A stretch of DNA of 64,000 nt, taken from Mucilaginibacter sp. SJ (GTDB lineage Bacteria > Bacteroidota > Bacteroidia > Sphingobacteriales > Sphingobacteriaceae). Location: the NCBI RefSeq assembly GCF_028993635.1, contig NZ_CP118631.1, positions 2,046,001 to 2,110,000 on the forward strand. Direction: 5' to 3'. The notes under the pieces were generated by a model. The model was not told where the DNA came from. It was given only the letters and a program-made list of their open reading frames with translations, and did not search any database. The translations under genes and the position numbers were made by a program. Positions 44,493-54,152 of this stretch are shown here, in pieces; the first letter of the stretch is position 1; each line of letters opens with the position of its first letter.

Positions 44493-44996
44493 CTATCCAT
44501 TACCAGCAGTTGCATTATTAAGAAGTTCCATAGCTCCCTCTGCACCAAGGCGTTCCATCAAATTAAATTCTTTAGATTCAAGACGGTTGTAGTTTGTAAA
44601 AAAAGCCTCTATCTGGTCGGTAAGGCTGTGCGGCAGTTGCGCGGCATCATGCAAACCGGTAAAAATTTTTGATACAACCGGCACTGCCAGCAACCTGTCG
44701 TTCCGGTAGCGTTTCCCATCCAGACCGGCTTGCTCTACCTTAAAAGCCCCTATTAGCCGGCAATCTATCACACAGCCCGGAAAAGTACTGATCTCCGATA
44801 TGACCAGCACATCCATTGGATCGCCGTCGCCCCCAGCTGTATTGGGGATAAAACCAAAATCAAAAGGAAAAACCATACCGGCAGGCAGTAGCTTTTTAAG
44901 CCTGAACTGATTTGTGGTAGCATCATAATCATACTTGTGGCCGCAGCCCTTCGGCGTTTCAACAATCACCGTGATCTTATTTTCTAAATTATCCAT
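44493..44996 (-). CDS. ppa: Inorganic pyrophosphatase, family I
   Basis: 167 residues. Metal-binding motif 'GGDGDPMDVLV' fits D-G-D-P-x-D, with 'KKLLPAGMVFPFDFGFIPNT' and 'RNDRLLAVP'. Shorter and more diverged than E. coli Ppa, so a secondary pyrophosphatase is possible. 11 bases after the MscS gene. Confidence 0.88.
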   Translation of the reverse strand: MDNLENKITVIVETPKGCGHKYDYDATTNQFRLKKLLPAGMVFPFDFGFIPNTAGGDGDPMDVLVISEISTFPGCVIDCRLIGAFKVEQAGLDGKRYRNDRLLAVPVVSKIFTGLHDAAQLPHSLTDQIEAFFTNYNRLESKEFNLMERLGAEGAMELLNNATAGNG

Positions 44997-45007
44997 GCGT
45001 ACATGTT

Positions 45008-45793
45008 TTATAAACCTGGTATTTTAACCCCGGAAGCTTTCAAGTTCTGCAAAATGTTTTCCTGTACGGCCAGTTTGGTATCCTGGAAACCATGCGCGTG
45101 AACCCAAACATTAACCCCTACCCTATAACCATCAGGATCTAAACCGGCAATACCTATCCTCCTGTCCGGAGTTTCCAATATGTTCTTTGATTTATCGATA
45201 GAGGAGTTGATGACCGACTTCACCTCATTAAAATCAATATTATTGGTAAACTTCAGTTCGATATCAAGCCTGCGGGTACCTTCCCTGCTAATGTTGATGA
45301 TCACCTCGTTTGAGAGCTTACTGTTGGGCATAATAACTATCCGGTTATCAAAGGTTTTAACAACGGTATAAAAGATCTGGATAGCAGTAACCGTTCCTTC
45401 AAGGCCCTGGGCTATAATATTATCGCCCACAACAAAGGGCTTGAGCAGCAGTATGAGCACTCCGCTGGCAAAATTTTGTAATGTACCCGAAAGTGCCAAA
45501 CCCGCCGCTACACCAAAAGCACCTACGAGTGCTGTAAACAAGGTAATAGGCACACCCATGATCTGCACAACTCCTAAAATCAGCAATACACGCAATATAA
45601 CCCCTACAAGACTTTGCAAAAACGGTTTTATGGTTGGGTCTATTTCCTTTTTTTGCATATGGGCCTGCCACCATTTCAGCAGCAGGTTAATGAGCCAAAG
45701 GCCGATGAATAGAACCACCAGCCCAATCAAAAAACTGGGTGCATAACGGATCACCCAAATGTATACCTGTTCATAAAACTTTTCAATCTTCAT
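45008..45793 (-). CDS. MscS-type small-conductance mechanosensitive channel
   Basis: 261 residues: three transmembrane helices, the pore helix being 'VGAFGVAAGLALSGTLQNFASGVLILLLKPF' (~85-115), then the beta domain 'VGDNIIAQGLEGTVTAIQIFYTVVKTFDNRIVIMPNSKLSNEVIIN'. Opens under membrane tension to release osmolytes. Upstream of the pyrophosphatase gene in a likely two-gene unit. Confidence 0.93.
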   Translation of the reverse strand: MKIEKFYEQVYIWVIRYAPSFLIGLVVLFIGLWLINLLLKWWQAHMQKKEIDPTIKPFLQSLVGVILRVLLILGVVQIMGVPITLFTALVGAFGVAAGLALSGTLQNFASGVLILLLKPFVVGDNIIAQGLEGTVTAIQIFYTVVKTFDNRIVIMPNSKLSNEVIINISREGTRRLDIELKFTNNIDFNEVKSVINSSIDKSKNILETPDRRIGIAGLDPDGYRVGVNVWVHAHGFQDTKLAVQENILQNLKASGVKIPGL

Positions 45794-45967
45794 AAAACAA
45801 ATCGTTTAGCTTCCGCATAAAAACCACCTATGCTTAACGCATATTTAGGGGAAGGGTTTGTTTTAATGGCGTCAGCATTTCTTTCATCAATTAAAAAACT
45901 ATAAAACAACAGCTTAACATCTGCGATAAACAACAGCATAAGCCTATTAATTAAGCAGATTATTGAT

Positions 45968-45975
45968 TATTTTTG
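45968..45975 (+). promoter_or_regulatory. -7 box of the yafQ module, implying a leaderless transcript
   Basis: TATTTTTG fits TAnnTTTG and ends 3 bases before the antitoxin ATG at 45979, so transcription would begin at about the start codon. Confidence 0.45.
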
Positions 45976-45978
45976 TAT

Positions 45979-46176
45979 ATGCAAACACTCGAGATAATTG
46001 TTCCTGATAATAAAACACGTTTGGTTAAGGATATCCTGAAAGAATTGGGTGTAACTATTAAAGTAAAAAAAGAGAACAAAACACCTAATGCCGAAACTAT
46101 TGCCGCTATGGACGAGTTAAAAGCAGGCAAAGGCAAAAAATTCAAAAGTGTAGACGAACTGTTCAAAAGTATCTAA
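45979..46176 (+). CDS. Antitoxin of YafQ/RelE-type pair
   Basis: 65 residues from ATG 45979. 'LEIIVPDNKTRLVKDILKELGVTIKVKKEN' is a basic N-terminal region, and 'AAMDELKAGKGKKFKSVDELFKSI' a C-terminal toxin-wrapping helix typical of such antitoxins. Ends 7 bases before the toxin's ATG. Paralogue of the orphan at 20772. Confidence 0.78.
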   Translation: MQTLEIIVPDNKTRLVKDILKELGVTIKVKKENKTPNAETIAAMDELKAGKGKKFKSVDELFKSI

Positions 46177-46183
46177 TTTGATC

Positions 46184-46465
46184 ATGTTCGGGATCGTCAC
46201 CTCAACCAAATTCCTCAAAGATTTAAAATTACTTAAAAAGCGTTCGCTTAACGATTTTCAGCTGTTGCAGAACGTAATTACCATACTCGCCAACAAAGGT
46301 CATATGGGCCTCGACAAAAAACATAAAGCCCATAAGTTAAGTGGTAGCTACAAAGGCTATTGGGAATGCCATGTAAAGCCCGACCTACTACTGATCTGGG
46401 GTGAGAATGAACAGATCAATCTTTTAGAATTAGTGCGCACCGAAACTCATTCAGATCTGTTTTAA
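46184..46465 (+). CDS. YafQ-family mRNA interferase toxin
   Basis: About 93 residues. 'TSTKFLKDLKLLKKRSLNDFQLLQNVI', 'HKLSGSYKGYWECHVKPDLLLIWGEN' and 'LLELVRTETHSDLF' match the YafQ branch of RelE toxins, with the conserved His of 'HKLSG', Asp of 'KPDLLL' and terminal His-Ser-Asp-Leu-Phe. Expected to cleave mRNA at the ribosome. Confidence 0.9.
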   Translation: MFGIVTSTKFLKDLKLLKKRSLNDFQLLQNVITILANKGHMGLDKKHKAHKLSGSYKGYWECHVKPDLLLIWGENEQINLLELVRTETHSDLF

Positions 46466-46589
46466 CAACCATTTAACACTTCAGCCCTCCAAGTGTTAAC
46501 AAATGTTAAAAGTGTTAAATTTCAATACGTTACCAATTTTAAGCCCTAATTTGGTATTAACTATTTGAAAAAAACTTTTACACTTTATC

Positions 46590-49500
46590 ATGAGCTACAA
46601 CAAGATCAATAACCTTTTGGGCTGGCTTTGTTTTACCCTTGCATCCCTTACTTACGTCTTAACTTTAGAGCCCTCTGTAAGCTTTTGGGACTGCGGCGAA
46701 TTTATTTCCTGCGCCTATAAACTCCAGGTATCGCACCAACCGGGCTACCCTCTTTTTGCCATGATAGGTAAGGCCTTCTCCCTCCTTTCAATGGGCGACA
46801 GGACAAAAGTTGCCTACTTTACCAACCTGGGTTCGGCATTGGCCAGTGGGGCTACCATTATGTTTTTATTTTGGAGCATAACCGCCCTTGCCAAAAAACT
46901 CCTTGCTATAAAAAACACCCCTGTTAATACAACCCAAACCTTACAAATAATGGGTGCCGGGTTAACCGGCGCCCTTGCATTTACTTTTACCGATACCTTT
47001 TGGTTTTCGGCAGTTGAAACCATTGTTTTTGCATGGTCGTCATTATGTACAGCTATAGTATTCTGGGCTATTTTAAAATGGGATGCCATCGCTGATGAAC
47101 CACGTGCCGACAGGTGGCTGGTTTTTATAGCTTATATAATCGGCCTTTCTATCGGCATTCACCTGCTTAATTTATTAACCATACCGGCTTTGGTAATGGT
47201 TTATTATTTCCGCAGGCATAAAAACATCAATATTAAAAGCGGTCTGATAGCATTTGCCGTGAGCATCCTGATCCTGGCCTTCGTTCAGTTCGGGATAAGG
47301 GGATATACCATTGGTCTCGCGGCCCGGTTCGATCTGTTTTTTGTAAACAGTCTTGGACTTGGTTTTGGCAGCGGCGTTTTGTTCTTTTTTTTGCTGATCA
47401 TCGGCTTGCTTATCGCCGGGATCCGGTACAGCATCCGCAAGCAGAAACATCTTTTAAATATAGGCCTGCTTTGCATTGTGTTTGTTTACTTTGGTTACAG
47501 TTCTTTTGTTTATATCCCTATCAGGGCTTCGGCAGGTACCAATCTTAACAACTCCCACCCCAGCGACGCGTTTACGATGTATGAGTACCTTAACCGTACC
47601 CAATACGGCGAAACTCCCTTACTTAAGGGCCCATACTTTGATGCTAAAATAACAGATGTTACAGATGGCACACCGCTTTATCGTAAAGGAAACAGCAAAT
47701 ACGAGGTAGCCTATAATAAGCCTAATTATGTTTATGACCACACCAGCATTCTGCCCCGCATGTGGTCGACAGAGGAGAATACCACCTATGCCCAGGACGT
47801 GCAGTTTTACCGCGACTGGCTGCAGTTGAGCGATAATGCCACGCCTACCTTTTCGGATAATTTAAGGTGGATGTTCAGCTGGCAAATGTACCAGATGTAC
47901 TGGCGTTATTTTATGTGGAACTTTGTTGGCCGCTACAACGATGATGATATGGAAGGCCAAACCAATATAAACGGCATCGGCGGCAACTGGACATCGGGCT
48001 TGTTCAACAACGCCTCCAATACACCAAAGTTTATATTGAATGATGTTACCTATACGCCCCTTTACGCCCTGCCATTAATGGTTGGCTTGCTTGGCATGTT
48101 CTATCACTTCAAAAAACGAAGGAAAGATGCCCTGATAATAACCCTGTTATTCTTTTTCACCGGGCTGGCAATTGTGTTGTATGTTAATCAGCCTTCGGTA
48201 CAACCCCGTGAGCGCGATTACTCGTACGTAGGCTCATTTTACGCCTTTGCTATTTGGATTGGTTTAGGATTGATAGCGCTGATTGACATGATACCTAAAA
48301 AAATCAGTCCGCGGTTTGCCACCATTGGGGCTATGGTTATTTGTACTATTGTTGGCCCTGTTTTACTGGCCAGTAAGGAATGGAAAAACCACGACCGCTC
48401 AACCAAAATGGCGGCGCATGACATGGCTTACAATTACTTGATGTCCTGCCCTAAAAATGCTATTTTGTTTGATTTAGGCGATAACGACACCTACTCGTTA
48501 TGGTACGACCAGGAGGTAGAAAACATCCGGCCGGATGTACGCATCGTAAACCTGAGCCTGTTAAGCGCCGACTGGTCGGTAAAGCAAATGCAGCGTAAAA
48601 TAAACCAGGCCGATGCGCTGCCCATCACCATGAGCTTTGATAAATACAAGCTGGGTACCCGTGATGTGATCAGGTATAATGATGCCAAAATACCGGGCTA
48701 CACTGATGTCAAAGATATCTTTGATTTCATTACTTCGGATGATAAACGTACGCATGTTGAATATACCAACGGCACCACCGAAAATTATTTGCCTACCAAA
48801 AACTTCAAGCTGGCGGTTAATGCCGATGATGTAATGAAAAATAAGGTTATTACACCTGAGCAAAAAGGCATGCTAACGGATACCATGAAATGGAAATTCC
48901 CTCCTAATTATATCACTAAAGAAAACCTTGCCATGATTGATATACTGGCGCACAATGACTGGAAACGGCCTATCTGCTTTACCACCTCCATCAGTCAGTC
49001 GAGCATGGTTGGTTTGCAGCCTTACCTTTACCAGGAAGGCTTTGCCTACCGCCTGCTGCCTTTCAAAACAGATTCATCGTTAGCCGATCAGCTTTCAAAA
49101 ACAAACAGCCTGGTGATGTACAGCAACGTGATGAACAAGTTTAAATTCGGCAATTTTAAAACAGCCAGATATCTCGACCAACAATCAACCCAGGTATTTT
49201 ATCCGCAACTGGTATCAACTTTTTCTGATCTTTCGGCAGGGTTATTAAAAGATGGTCACCCAAACCTTGCACTTAATGCATTGCATAAGTATGAAGAAGT
49301 GATGCCCGACATCAACCCTAACTTTATGGCTGCCCAGGGTAAAATAACAATGGCCGATACCTCGTATAAGCTGGACTATGCCAAACTGGGCAATAAACTC
49401 ATTAAAAGTGTTAATAGCTACCTAACCGATAAGCTTGATTATAACTACCATCAATTACAAAAGGATACAGGCCGGTTAAGCCCGCGCGATGTACAGATAA

Positions 49501-49625
49501 GTATGTCACTGCTGAACAACATGGTTGCCATCACCCATAACGGCAATCAAAAAGAACTAAGCGGACAATTAGTTGCCCAGCTTAATGATTATGCCGAAAA
49601 GTTTAAAAGTATTCTCCAGCTCTAA
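46590..49625 (+). CDS. DUF2723 (TMEM260-like) multi-pass membrane glycosyltransferase
   Basis: 1011 residues. Roughly the first 580 residues contain at least ten membrane helices, beginning 'LLGWLCFTLASLTYVLTLEPSVSFWDCGEFISCAYKLQVSHQPGYPL'. The Asp-Cys-Gly-Glu motif after the first helix and His-Gln-Pro-Gly are typical of GT-C enzymes and of DUF2723. The C-terminal ~400 residues form a soluble periplasmic part. Homologues are linked to O-mannosyl-type protein glycosylation (TMEM260); in Bacteroidota a role in general O-glycosylation is suspected. Confidence 0.9.
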   Translation: MSYNKINNLLGWLCFTLASLTYVLTLEPSVSFWDCGEFISCAYKLQVSHQPGYPLFAMIGKAFSLLSMGDRTKVAYFTNLGSALASGATIMFLFWSITALAKKLLAIKNTPVNTTQTLQIMGAGLTGALAFTFTDTFWFSAVETIVFAWSSLCTAIVFWAILKWDAIADEPRADRWLVFIAYIIGLSIGIHLLNLLTIPALVMVYYFRRHKNINIKSGLIAFAVSILILAFVQFGIRGYTIGLAARFDLFFVNSLGLGFGSGVLFFFLLIIGLLIAGIRYSIRKQKHLLNIGLLCIVFVYFGYSSFVYIPIRASAGTNLNNSHPSDAFTMYEYLNRTQYGETPLLKGPYFDAKITDVTDGTPLYRKGNSKYEVAYNKPNYVYDHTSILPRMWSTEENTTYAQDVQFYRDWLQLSDNATPTFSDNLRWMFSWQMYQMYWRYFMWNFVGRYNDDDMEGQTNINGIGGNWTSGLFNNASNTPKFILNDVTYTPLYALPLMVGLLGMFYHFKKRRKDALIITLLFFFTGLAIVLYVNQPSVQPRERDYSYVGSFYAFAIWIGLGLIALIDMIPKKISPRFATIGAMVICTIVGPVLLASKEWKNHDRSTKMAAHDMAYNYLMSCPKNAILFDLGDNDTYSLWYDQEVENIRPDVRIVNLSLLSADWSVKQMQRKINQADALPITMSFDKYKLGTRDVIRYNDAKIPGYTDVKDIFDFITSDDKRTHVEYTNGTTENYLPTKNFKLAVNADDVMKNKVITPEQKGMLTDTMKWKFPPNYITKENLAMIDILAHNDWKRPICFTTSISQSSMVGLQPYLYQEGFAYRLLPFKTDSSLADQLSKTNSLVMYSNVMNKFKFGNFKTARYLDQQSTQVFYPQLVSTFSDLSAGLLKDGHPNLALNALHKYEEVMPDINPNFMAAQGKITMADTSYKLDYAKLGNKLIKSVNSYLTDKLDYNYHQLQKDTGRLSPRDVQISMSLLNNMVAITHNGNQKELSGQLVAQLNDYAEKFKSILQL

Positions 49626-49647
49626 ACAACCAACATATATTTACCAT

Positions 49648-49682
49648 GGGGCAGGCTATTTGATTTAGCCTGCCCCTTTTTT
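49648..49682 (+). terminator. Intrinsic terminator of the DUF2723 gene
   Basis: Perfect 11-base arms (49648-49658 and 49666-49676) with a 7-base loop and a T-run. Confidence 0.92.
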
Positions 49683-49687
49683 ATACT

Positions 49688-50590
49688 TTAATAATTCACA
49701 TACTTTTCTTCAAAAGTACCATCGGCATACAGGTCTATCAAACCATAGCCGGGGGCTGTTTCCCGGCGGTTCCCCTCCCACCAGGCACCGGAAACGGCGC
49801 CGTTACACAGGTAGGTAACATTGTTATAAACTACCTTATCGCGCATATGCAGGTGACCGCTCACACATAACTTTACGTTGGGGTGCTGGTAAAACAGGTT
49901 AATGATCTTAGCCGTATCGGTATGCATATCGCCGCCAAGCATTGTCCACTTGTTTACAATATCATCCTCTATCATCAGTAAAGCCGTCAATATCGGTATG
50001 TGCGACATAACCATTACCGACATATTGGCGTCCGTAGCTTTCAGCTCATCGCTGAGCCAGTTAAGCTGTTCATCGCCCAGCTTACCTATATACCAGGTAT
50101 TATCAATATCTAAATGCACACTATCCAGCACAATAACCTTCCAGCCATTCTTAACCATACTGTAGTAGGGCTTTACAAGCTGTAACTTATCCAAAGCGTA
50201 TTTTTTTCCGTAGATGGCCTGGCCCTTGTCGTCCTCGTACCACCAGATATCGTGGTTGCCCAAACAATAATGAGCGGGCAAACTGCATTCATTTTTCATG
50301 ATGTTTTGCACCAGTTTCCATTGATCATTGATAGTGCCGATGTTTTCCTTGTTCATATCAAAAACAATATCACCGCCATTTAATACCATATCAACCTTTG
50401 GCGTTTGCTGCTGCAGGTGGTGGAGGCACCTGGTAAACCTGGCAGGGGCATCAAACTTATCCTTCAGGTGCACATCGGTAATGTGGGCTACCCGCAATGC
50501 CGGCTTTGCAGCCGGTGTTGTATTGCCAAGTGCTAATGAAGGTGCCAGAAGCAGGCCGCCTATATTTTTTAATGCTGATCTTCTTTCCAT
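49688..50590 (-). CDS. Calcineurin-like metallophosphoesterase, exported
   Basis: 300 residues. 'MERRSALKNIGGLLLAPSLALG' is a Tat-like or Sec signal. Metal-binding motifs: 'HITDVHLKD', 'NGGDIVFD', 'LGNHDIWW', 'MSHIPIL', 'SGHLHMRD'. Periplasmic phosphoesterase of unknown substrate, in its own transcription unit. Confidence 0.9.
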   Translation of the reverse strand: MERRSALKNIGGLLLAPSLALGNTTPAAKPALRVAHITDVHLKDKFDAPARFTRCLHHLQQQTPKVDMVLNGGDIVFDMNKENIGTINDQWKLVQNIMKNECSLPAHYCLGNHDIWWYEDDKGQAIYGKKYALDKLQLVKPYYSMVKNGWKVIVLDSVHLDIDNTWYIGKLGDEQLNWLSDELKATDANMSVMVMSHIPILTALLMIEDDIVNKWTMLGGDMHTDTAKIINLFYQHPNVKLCVSGHLHMRDKVVYNNVTYLCNGAVSGAWWEGNRRETAPGYGLIDLYADGTFEEKYVNY

Positions 50591-50717
50591 AATATAAAAG
50601 CTGCCTCCTGGGTTCAGGCAATTTTGGGGTTAAAAATACATTTATAATATTGGTGAGCCGCGGGAATTTCTGTTAAACTTTTATTAAGAAAATAATGACC
50701 GAAACATTTATATAAAG

Positions 50718-50747
50718 CAAAAAGCCTTCCGCGTTAGCAGAAGGCTT
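50718..50747 (-). terminator. Terminator of the first lanB-like gene
   Basis: Arms AAGCCTTC / GAAGGCTT (50722-50729, 50740-50747) followed on the minus strand by TTTTT; about 55 bases after the stop. Confidence 0.75.
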
Positions 50748-50801
50748 AATAGATTTGTGTAGGGAAGGTTAAAATATTATTTCGGAGCGCTTAGCTATTA
50801 A

Positions 50802-53800
50802 TTATTGAAGATATGGCCTGCCTGGCATGTACTCATTTACAGCCCCGGCAATGTATTTATTGTTGTAAGCCATTTCTTTGTTTTGCAAAACTGATTTATA
50901 ATAAAGCAGCAGAAAATCGTACACCCCCAGTTCGTGAACCTGCTGGCTGGTCTTAAACAAGCGGTTCATACTCATTTGAATAAGGCTGATCACAAGCAGG
51001 TTCAAATCCTGCGGCACCGTTCCGGATGAAATAAGTTCGGCAAGCAATAAAGCTGCCGGTCTGTTGTTTAAACTCCGGTACCTGAGCAGGTCGTTGCCTG
51101 CAACCGCGGCACCTTCCACAAAAAGGTCCTCAATCTTGTTGCGGCAATGCCTGTATTTAAAAGTCAGTTGCTTTGAAAGCAGGTTATCATAATTAACGTC
51201 CGGATATGATGAGGCTACAAGCAGCTCCATAAGCTCGCTCTTTTGTTCGATTTGAAAATCAAAATCATTCAACAGCCTGTCAATTGATAACAGTCCCCAG
51301 AGCCACCTCAGCTCTTCAAAGTTTTCGGTCACATCCGCTCTTGATATAAGACTGGCTATGGCAAGGCTATCATTAAAAAACAACTGTTCAACAAGCTCAA
51401 TCGACGCTTCTCCGTAACGTTCCAATTCGCGCTCGTAGGTATCAAACTGAACCTTCCAGATCTGCTTTGATTTAATTAAGGCCGAAAAGGAACTGTTAAT
51501 ATTTTGAATTACCCTCCCCAGTGCAAATACAGAAGCAAGGTGGACCCTGAAACGAATATGGGGTTCAGGATCGGCATATCGTACATAAAACCATTGATCA
51601 ATCAGGTCTTCATGGTAAAGCTTTTTGCTTAGCTGTATCAGCTCATTGCCTATTACATGCTCGGCAGTTTCAATACCGCAATATAGTTTTACATACAGCC
51701 ATTCATCACCCGGGAAAAACTGGCGTTTGGCCACGTTTGTGCTAAGCGGCCCCATACTGGTATATTTGCCGGCTACTTTTTCGCCCCGTTTTAAAACAGC
51801 GACAAACTGGTTACCGATAAACTTTTCATCCTTCTTTTTAAGCATGATATTATCGCGTTCGCCAATGTATTCCTTTAAAATAATTTCATTCTTTTTCTTG
51901 CATGACGAAAGCCATGCAGCAACCTCAAGCCTGCTGTTGGTATGTACAACCAATTCACTGTCAATATCTGTAAAAACGAAAGCCTCGGGCAAATCCCAGT
52001 ATTTAACAAACTTCGCCCATGCTTCGTTGTAATCAACTGCCAGTTCTTTTAACAGCTGCTGTAAATCAGCATTGGTCATGTACCAGGTTTTTAAGGCTAA
52101 TATTACACCTTCATAAACTACCCTTGGCGTTTTAGTTACCCCAAGTTTAGGTAATATATCAAGGTTAAACCCAAGCTGGTATTTTGAATCCTGGCATTGC
52201 AAATCGGCCAGGAACCTGTACACCGGTAAGGCCGTCATGCCATAATTATATGCTGTATTTAAGCGGGGGATAATCCGTTTGCCTAATTTGGCCGAACGCA
52301 GAACAACGTTATCTCCTTTAACAGACACAAGCAAATCTGTTAAATTAACTTTCTGGTCGCCGGTGCTTACCGGCGTTTGAAACTGGTAATCCCGATATGG
52401 TGCGGAGATAAAGCTCCCCAGGCAGTCATCAGGCGAGTGTACAATTTCGGCAACTATAGCCGGCTCATAAATACGGGTTTCTGTTTCGGCTATTTCATCA
52501 AGGATCTGGCCAAAATTCCGCTCGGCATTGGCCAAACGGCCAAACATGGAGGTACCGGCCGGCCACCCGCAATGTTCAAGATACAGCAAGGGCTCATCAT
52601 GGCCCGAAATACGGAACATTACCGAAAAGCTTGGGGGCAACTCATCATCGTAAGCCTTAACGCTGTCAAACTGCGATTTCTTTAAATGTATAATTTCCCG
52701 CCCCGGGTTATTAACAATTTGCCCGATAAGCCACTTCACGGCACTGGTATATTGCAGATCATGCTTGTCAGCTGCAAAGCCGGATGGTTCTGTATAACTG
52801 TTTATGGCATAGCCGATACCTTTTTCAGGATCAAGCGCTTCTGTAAGCAAAATCTCCCGCTCATGATACCTGTCGCGGAAGCGTTTTATAAACGTTTCCA
52901 GGTTTTTACTTTGGTGCCTGGGTGTGATCCGGTTAAGCAGATCAATGGCATCGAGCAATTTATCGGCATAAGCTTTATCAAGCGTAGCTGAATCTGCTTG
53001 CCTAAAATAATCAACCTGCAGCAATGTCCCCTGTGAGGCATCACCTGGCAAATCTTTCAAAATCATAGCAACCTTATTATTTTTTGTAATTACATTATCG
53101 GTACCGGTCAGCACCTCCTTAACGGTATTCAGTATTGATAAATAGTTTTGTGCTTGTGCACTTTGATGTGACAAGCGGGTAAAAATGTCAATAGCCTGGT
53201 CAAGGTATTCTCCACTGTCAATACACGGTTCAAGCTCACTCCACAAAACCTGGTTTTTAATCAATTGGTCCAAAAAAACAGCGGCACCTTCCGGAGTTTT
53301 GCCAAGCGTTTGCGTTATAAATAAGCCTATCGAATTGTATGTCCGGGCGCTTTCACAAAACCCGATAACCGCCTGCAGATCATCAGATATCTTTACCGGC
53401 GATGCTTTGTATTTACCACAGTTTGCGGTTTGACGGTCAATTTTACGATAGACCCCGTTTAAGGTATACATTGTTTTATTTGCCCTGTAACTTAACAATG
53501 TCCGTATGACACGATTATTTAAAATTTGGCCGTTCAAATTAACCGCCGCGGCAACATTAAGCCTTACATACTGGTAAGCATCGCCAAGCTGTAAATCGGT
53601 AGTATCCCCCCAGGTAACAGGAGCGCAACCTGCAAATAACCCTGATGGATTGGTGCCGGTAGCGCTCCTGTTAATAAATTTGGCAAGGGTTATTTCAAGC
53701 TTTTCCAGTTTTTTCGCGTCGGTAATATCATCTATATGCAAAACCGCTTCATACAGATCTTTAGAGGTAAGCCACAGCGCCTGCATAAATAACTCATCTC

Positions 53801-53915
53801 TGGTGAATGCCCTGATAGTTTCCTTATCAATTGTTCCTACGCTATTAAATGCAGGAAATCTGAGCATCAGGCTTGATGAAAATTTATACTGTTCGGATAA
53901 TTTGGCTGTTTTCAT
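50802..53915 (-). CDS. LanB-like peptide dehydratase 1 (class I lanthipeptide type)
   Basis: About 1037 residues from ATG 53915 (a GTG 15 codons upstream is less likely). N-terminal glutamylation domain with 'NRSATGTNPSGLFAGCAPVTWGD', matching the R-x-TPFGLFAG hallmark. C-terminal SpaB_C-type elimination domain: 'EWLYVKLYCG', 'PEPHIRFRVHL', 'TYERELERYG', 'SMNRLF'. The position that is His in the H-x3-N-R motif of related dehydratases (and in dehydratase 2) is Gln here (~Gln980). Such enzymes use glutamyl-tRNA to dehydrate Ser/Thr of a precursor peptide. The precursor-like ORF ends 69 bases upstream. No LanC follows. Confidence 0.88.
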   Translation of the reverse strand: MKTAKLSEQYKFSSSLMLRFPAFNSVGTIDKETIRAFTRDELFMQALWLTSKDLYEAVLHIDDITDAKKLEKLEITLAKFINRSATGTNPSGLFAGCAPVTWGDTTDLQLGDAYQYVRLNVAAAVNLNGQILNNRVIRTLLSYRANKTMYTLNGVYRKIDRQTANCGKYKASPVKISDDLQAVIGFCESARTYNSIGLFITQTLGKTPEGAAVFLDQLIKNQVLWSELEPCIDSGEYLDQAIDIFTRLSHQSAQAQNYLSILNTVKEVLTGTDNVITKNNKVAMILKDLPGDASQGTLLQVDYFRQADSATLDKAYADKLLDAIDLLNRITPRHQSKNLETFIKRFRDRYHEREILLTEALDPEKGIGYAINSYTEPSGFAADKHDLQYTSAVKWLIGQIVNNPGREIIHLKKSQFDSVKAYDDELPPSFSVMFRISGHDEPLLYLEHCGWPAGTSMFGRLANAERNFGQILDEIAETETRIYEPAIVAEIVHSPDDCLGSFISAPYRDYQFQTPVSTGDQKVNLTDLLVSVKGDNVVLRSAKLGKRIIPRLNTAYNYGMTALPVYRFLADLQCQDSKYQLGFNLDILPKLGVTKTPRVVYEGVILALKTWYMTNADLQQLLKELAVDYNEAWAKFVKYWDLPEAFVFTDIDSELVVHTNSRLEVAAWLSSCKKKNEIILKEYIGERDNIMLKKKDEKFIGNQFVAVLKRGEKVAGKYTSMGPLSTNVAKRQFFPGDEWLYVKLYCGIETAEHVIGNELIQLSKKLYHEDLIDQWFYVRYADPEPHIRFRVHLASVFALGRVIQNINSSFSALIKSKQIWKVQFDTYERELERYGEASIELVEQLFFNDSLAIASLISRADVTENFEELRWLWGLLSIDRLLNDFDFQIEQKSELMELLVASSYPDVNYDNLLSKQLTFKYRHCRNKIEDLFVEGAAVAGNDLLRYRSLNNRPAALLLAELISSGTVPQDLNLLVISLIQMSMNRLFKTSQQVHELGVYDFLLLYYKSVLQNKEMAYNNKYIAGAVNEYMPGRPYLQ

Positions 53916-53984
53916 AGTGGTTACCAATGATGATCGCCGTTTAATAAATATCACCCGCACTTTGGTTCATTTATGCTGATCCCG

Positions 53985-54152
53985 TTAGAAACCTGTATTG
54001 GTGGTGGTGGTTGCTGTCTCAACAGTAGTACCGGTTTGCAAATAATAGCCGGCGTTGTTATTCTTAATTATTGAATTATTTACTACACGATTTAAAACCT
54101 GTATTTGCTTAATTTGAATCTTTGGTAAAGAAGCTTTGTCATGATTTTTCAT
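53985..54152 (-). CDS. Putative RiPP precursor peptide, 55 aa, Thr-rich and Cys-free
   Basis: Short frame found by reading the gap before the dehydratase gene. ATG 54152, stop 53985. N-terminal half is basic and leader-like ('SLPKIQIKQIQVLNRV'); the C-terminal part 'TGTTVETATTTTNTGF' contains nine Thr when counted from Thr40, no Ser and no Cys in the whole core. It is the first gene of a likely operon with the LanB-like gene (69-base gap) and diverges from the histidine kinase gene. Without Cys, no lanthionine ring is possible, so the product would carry dehydrobutyrines only, or be modified by another route. It could also be a chance frame, but composition and position argue against that. 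Confidence 0.65.
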   Translation of the reverse strand: MKNHDKASLPKIQIKQIQVLNRVVNNSIIKNNNAGYYLQTGTTVETATTTTNTGF

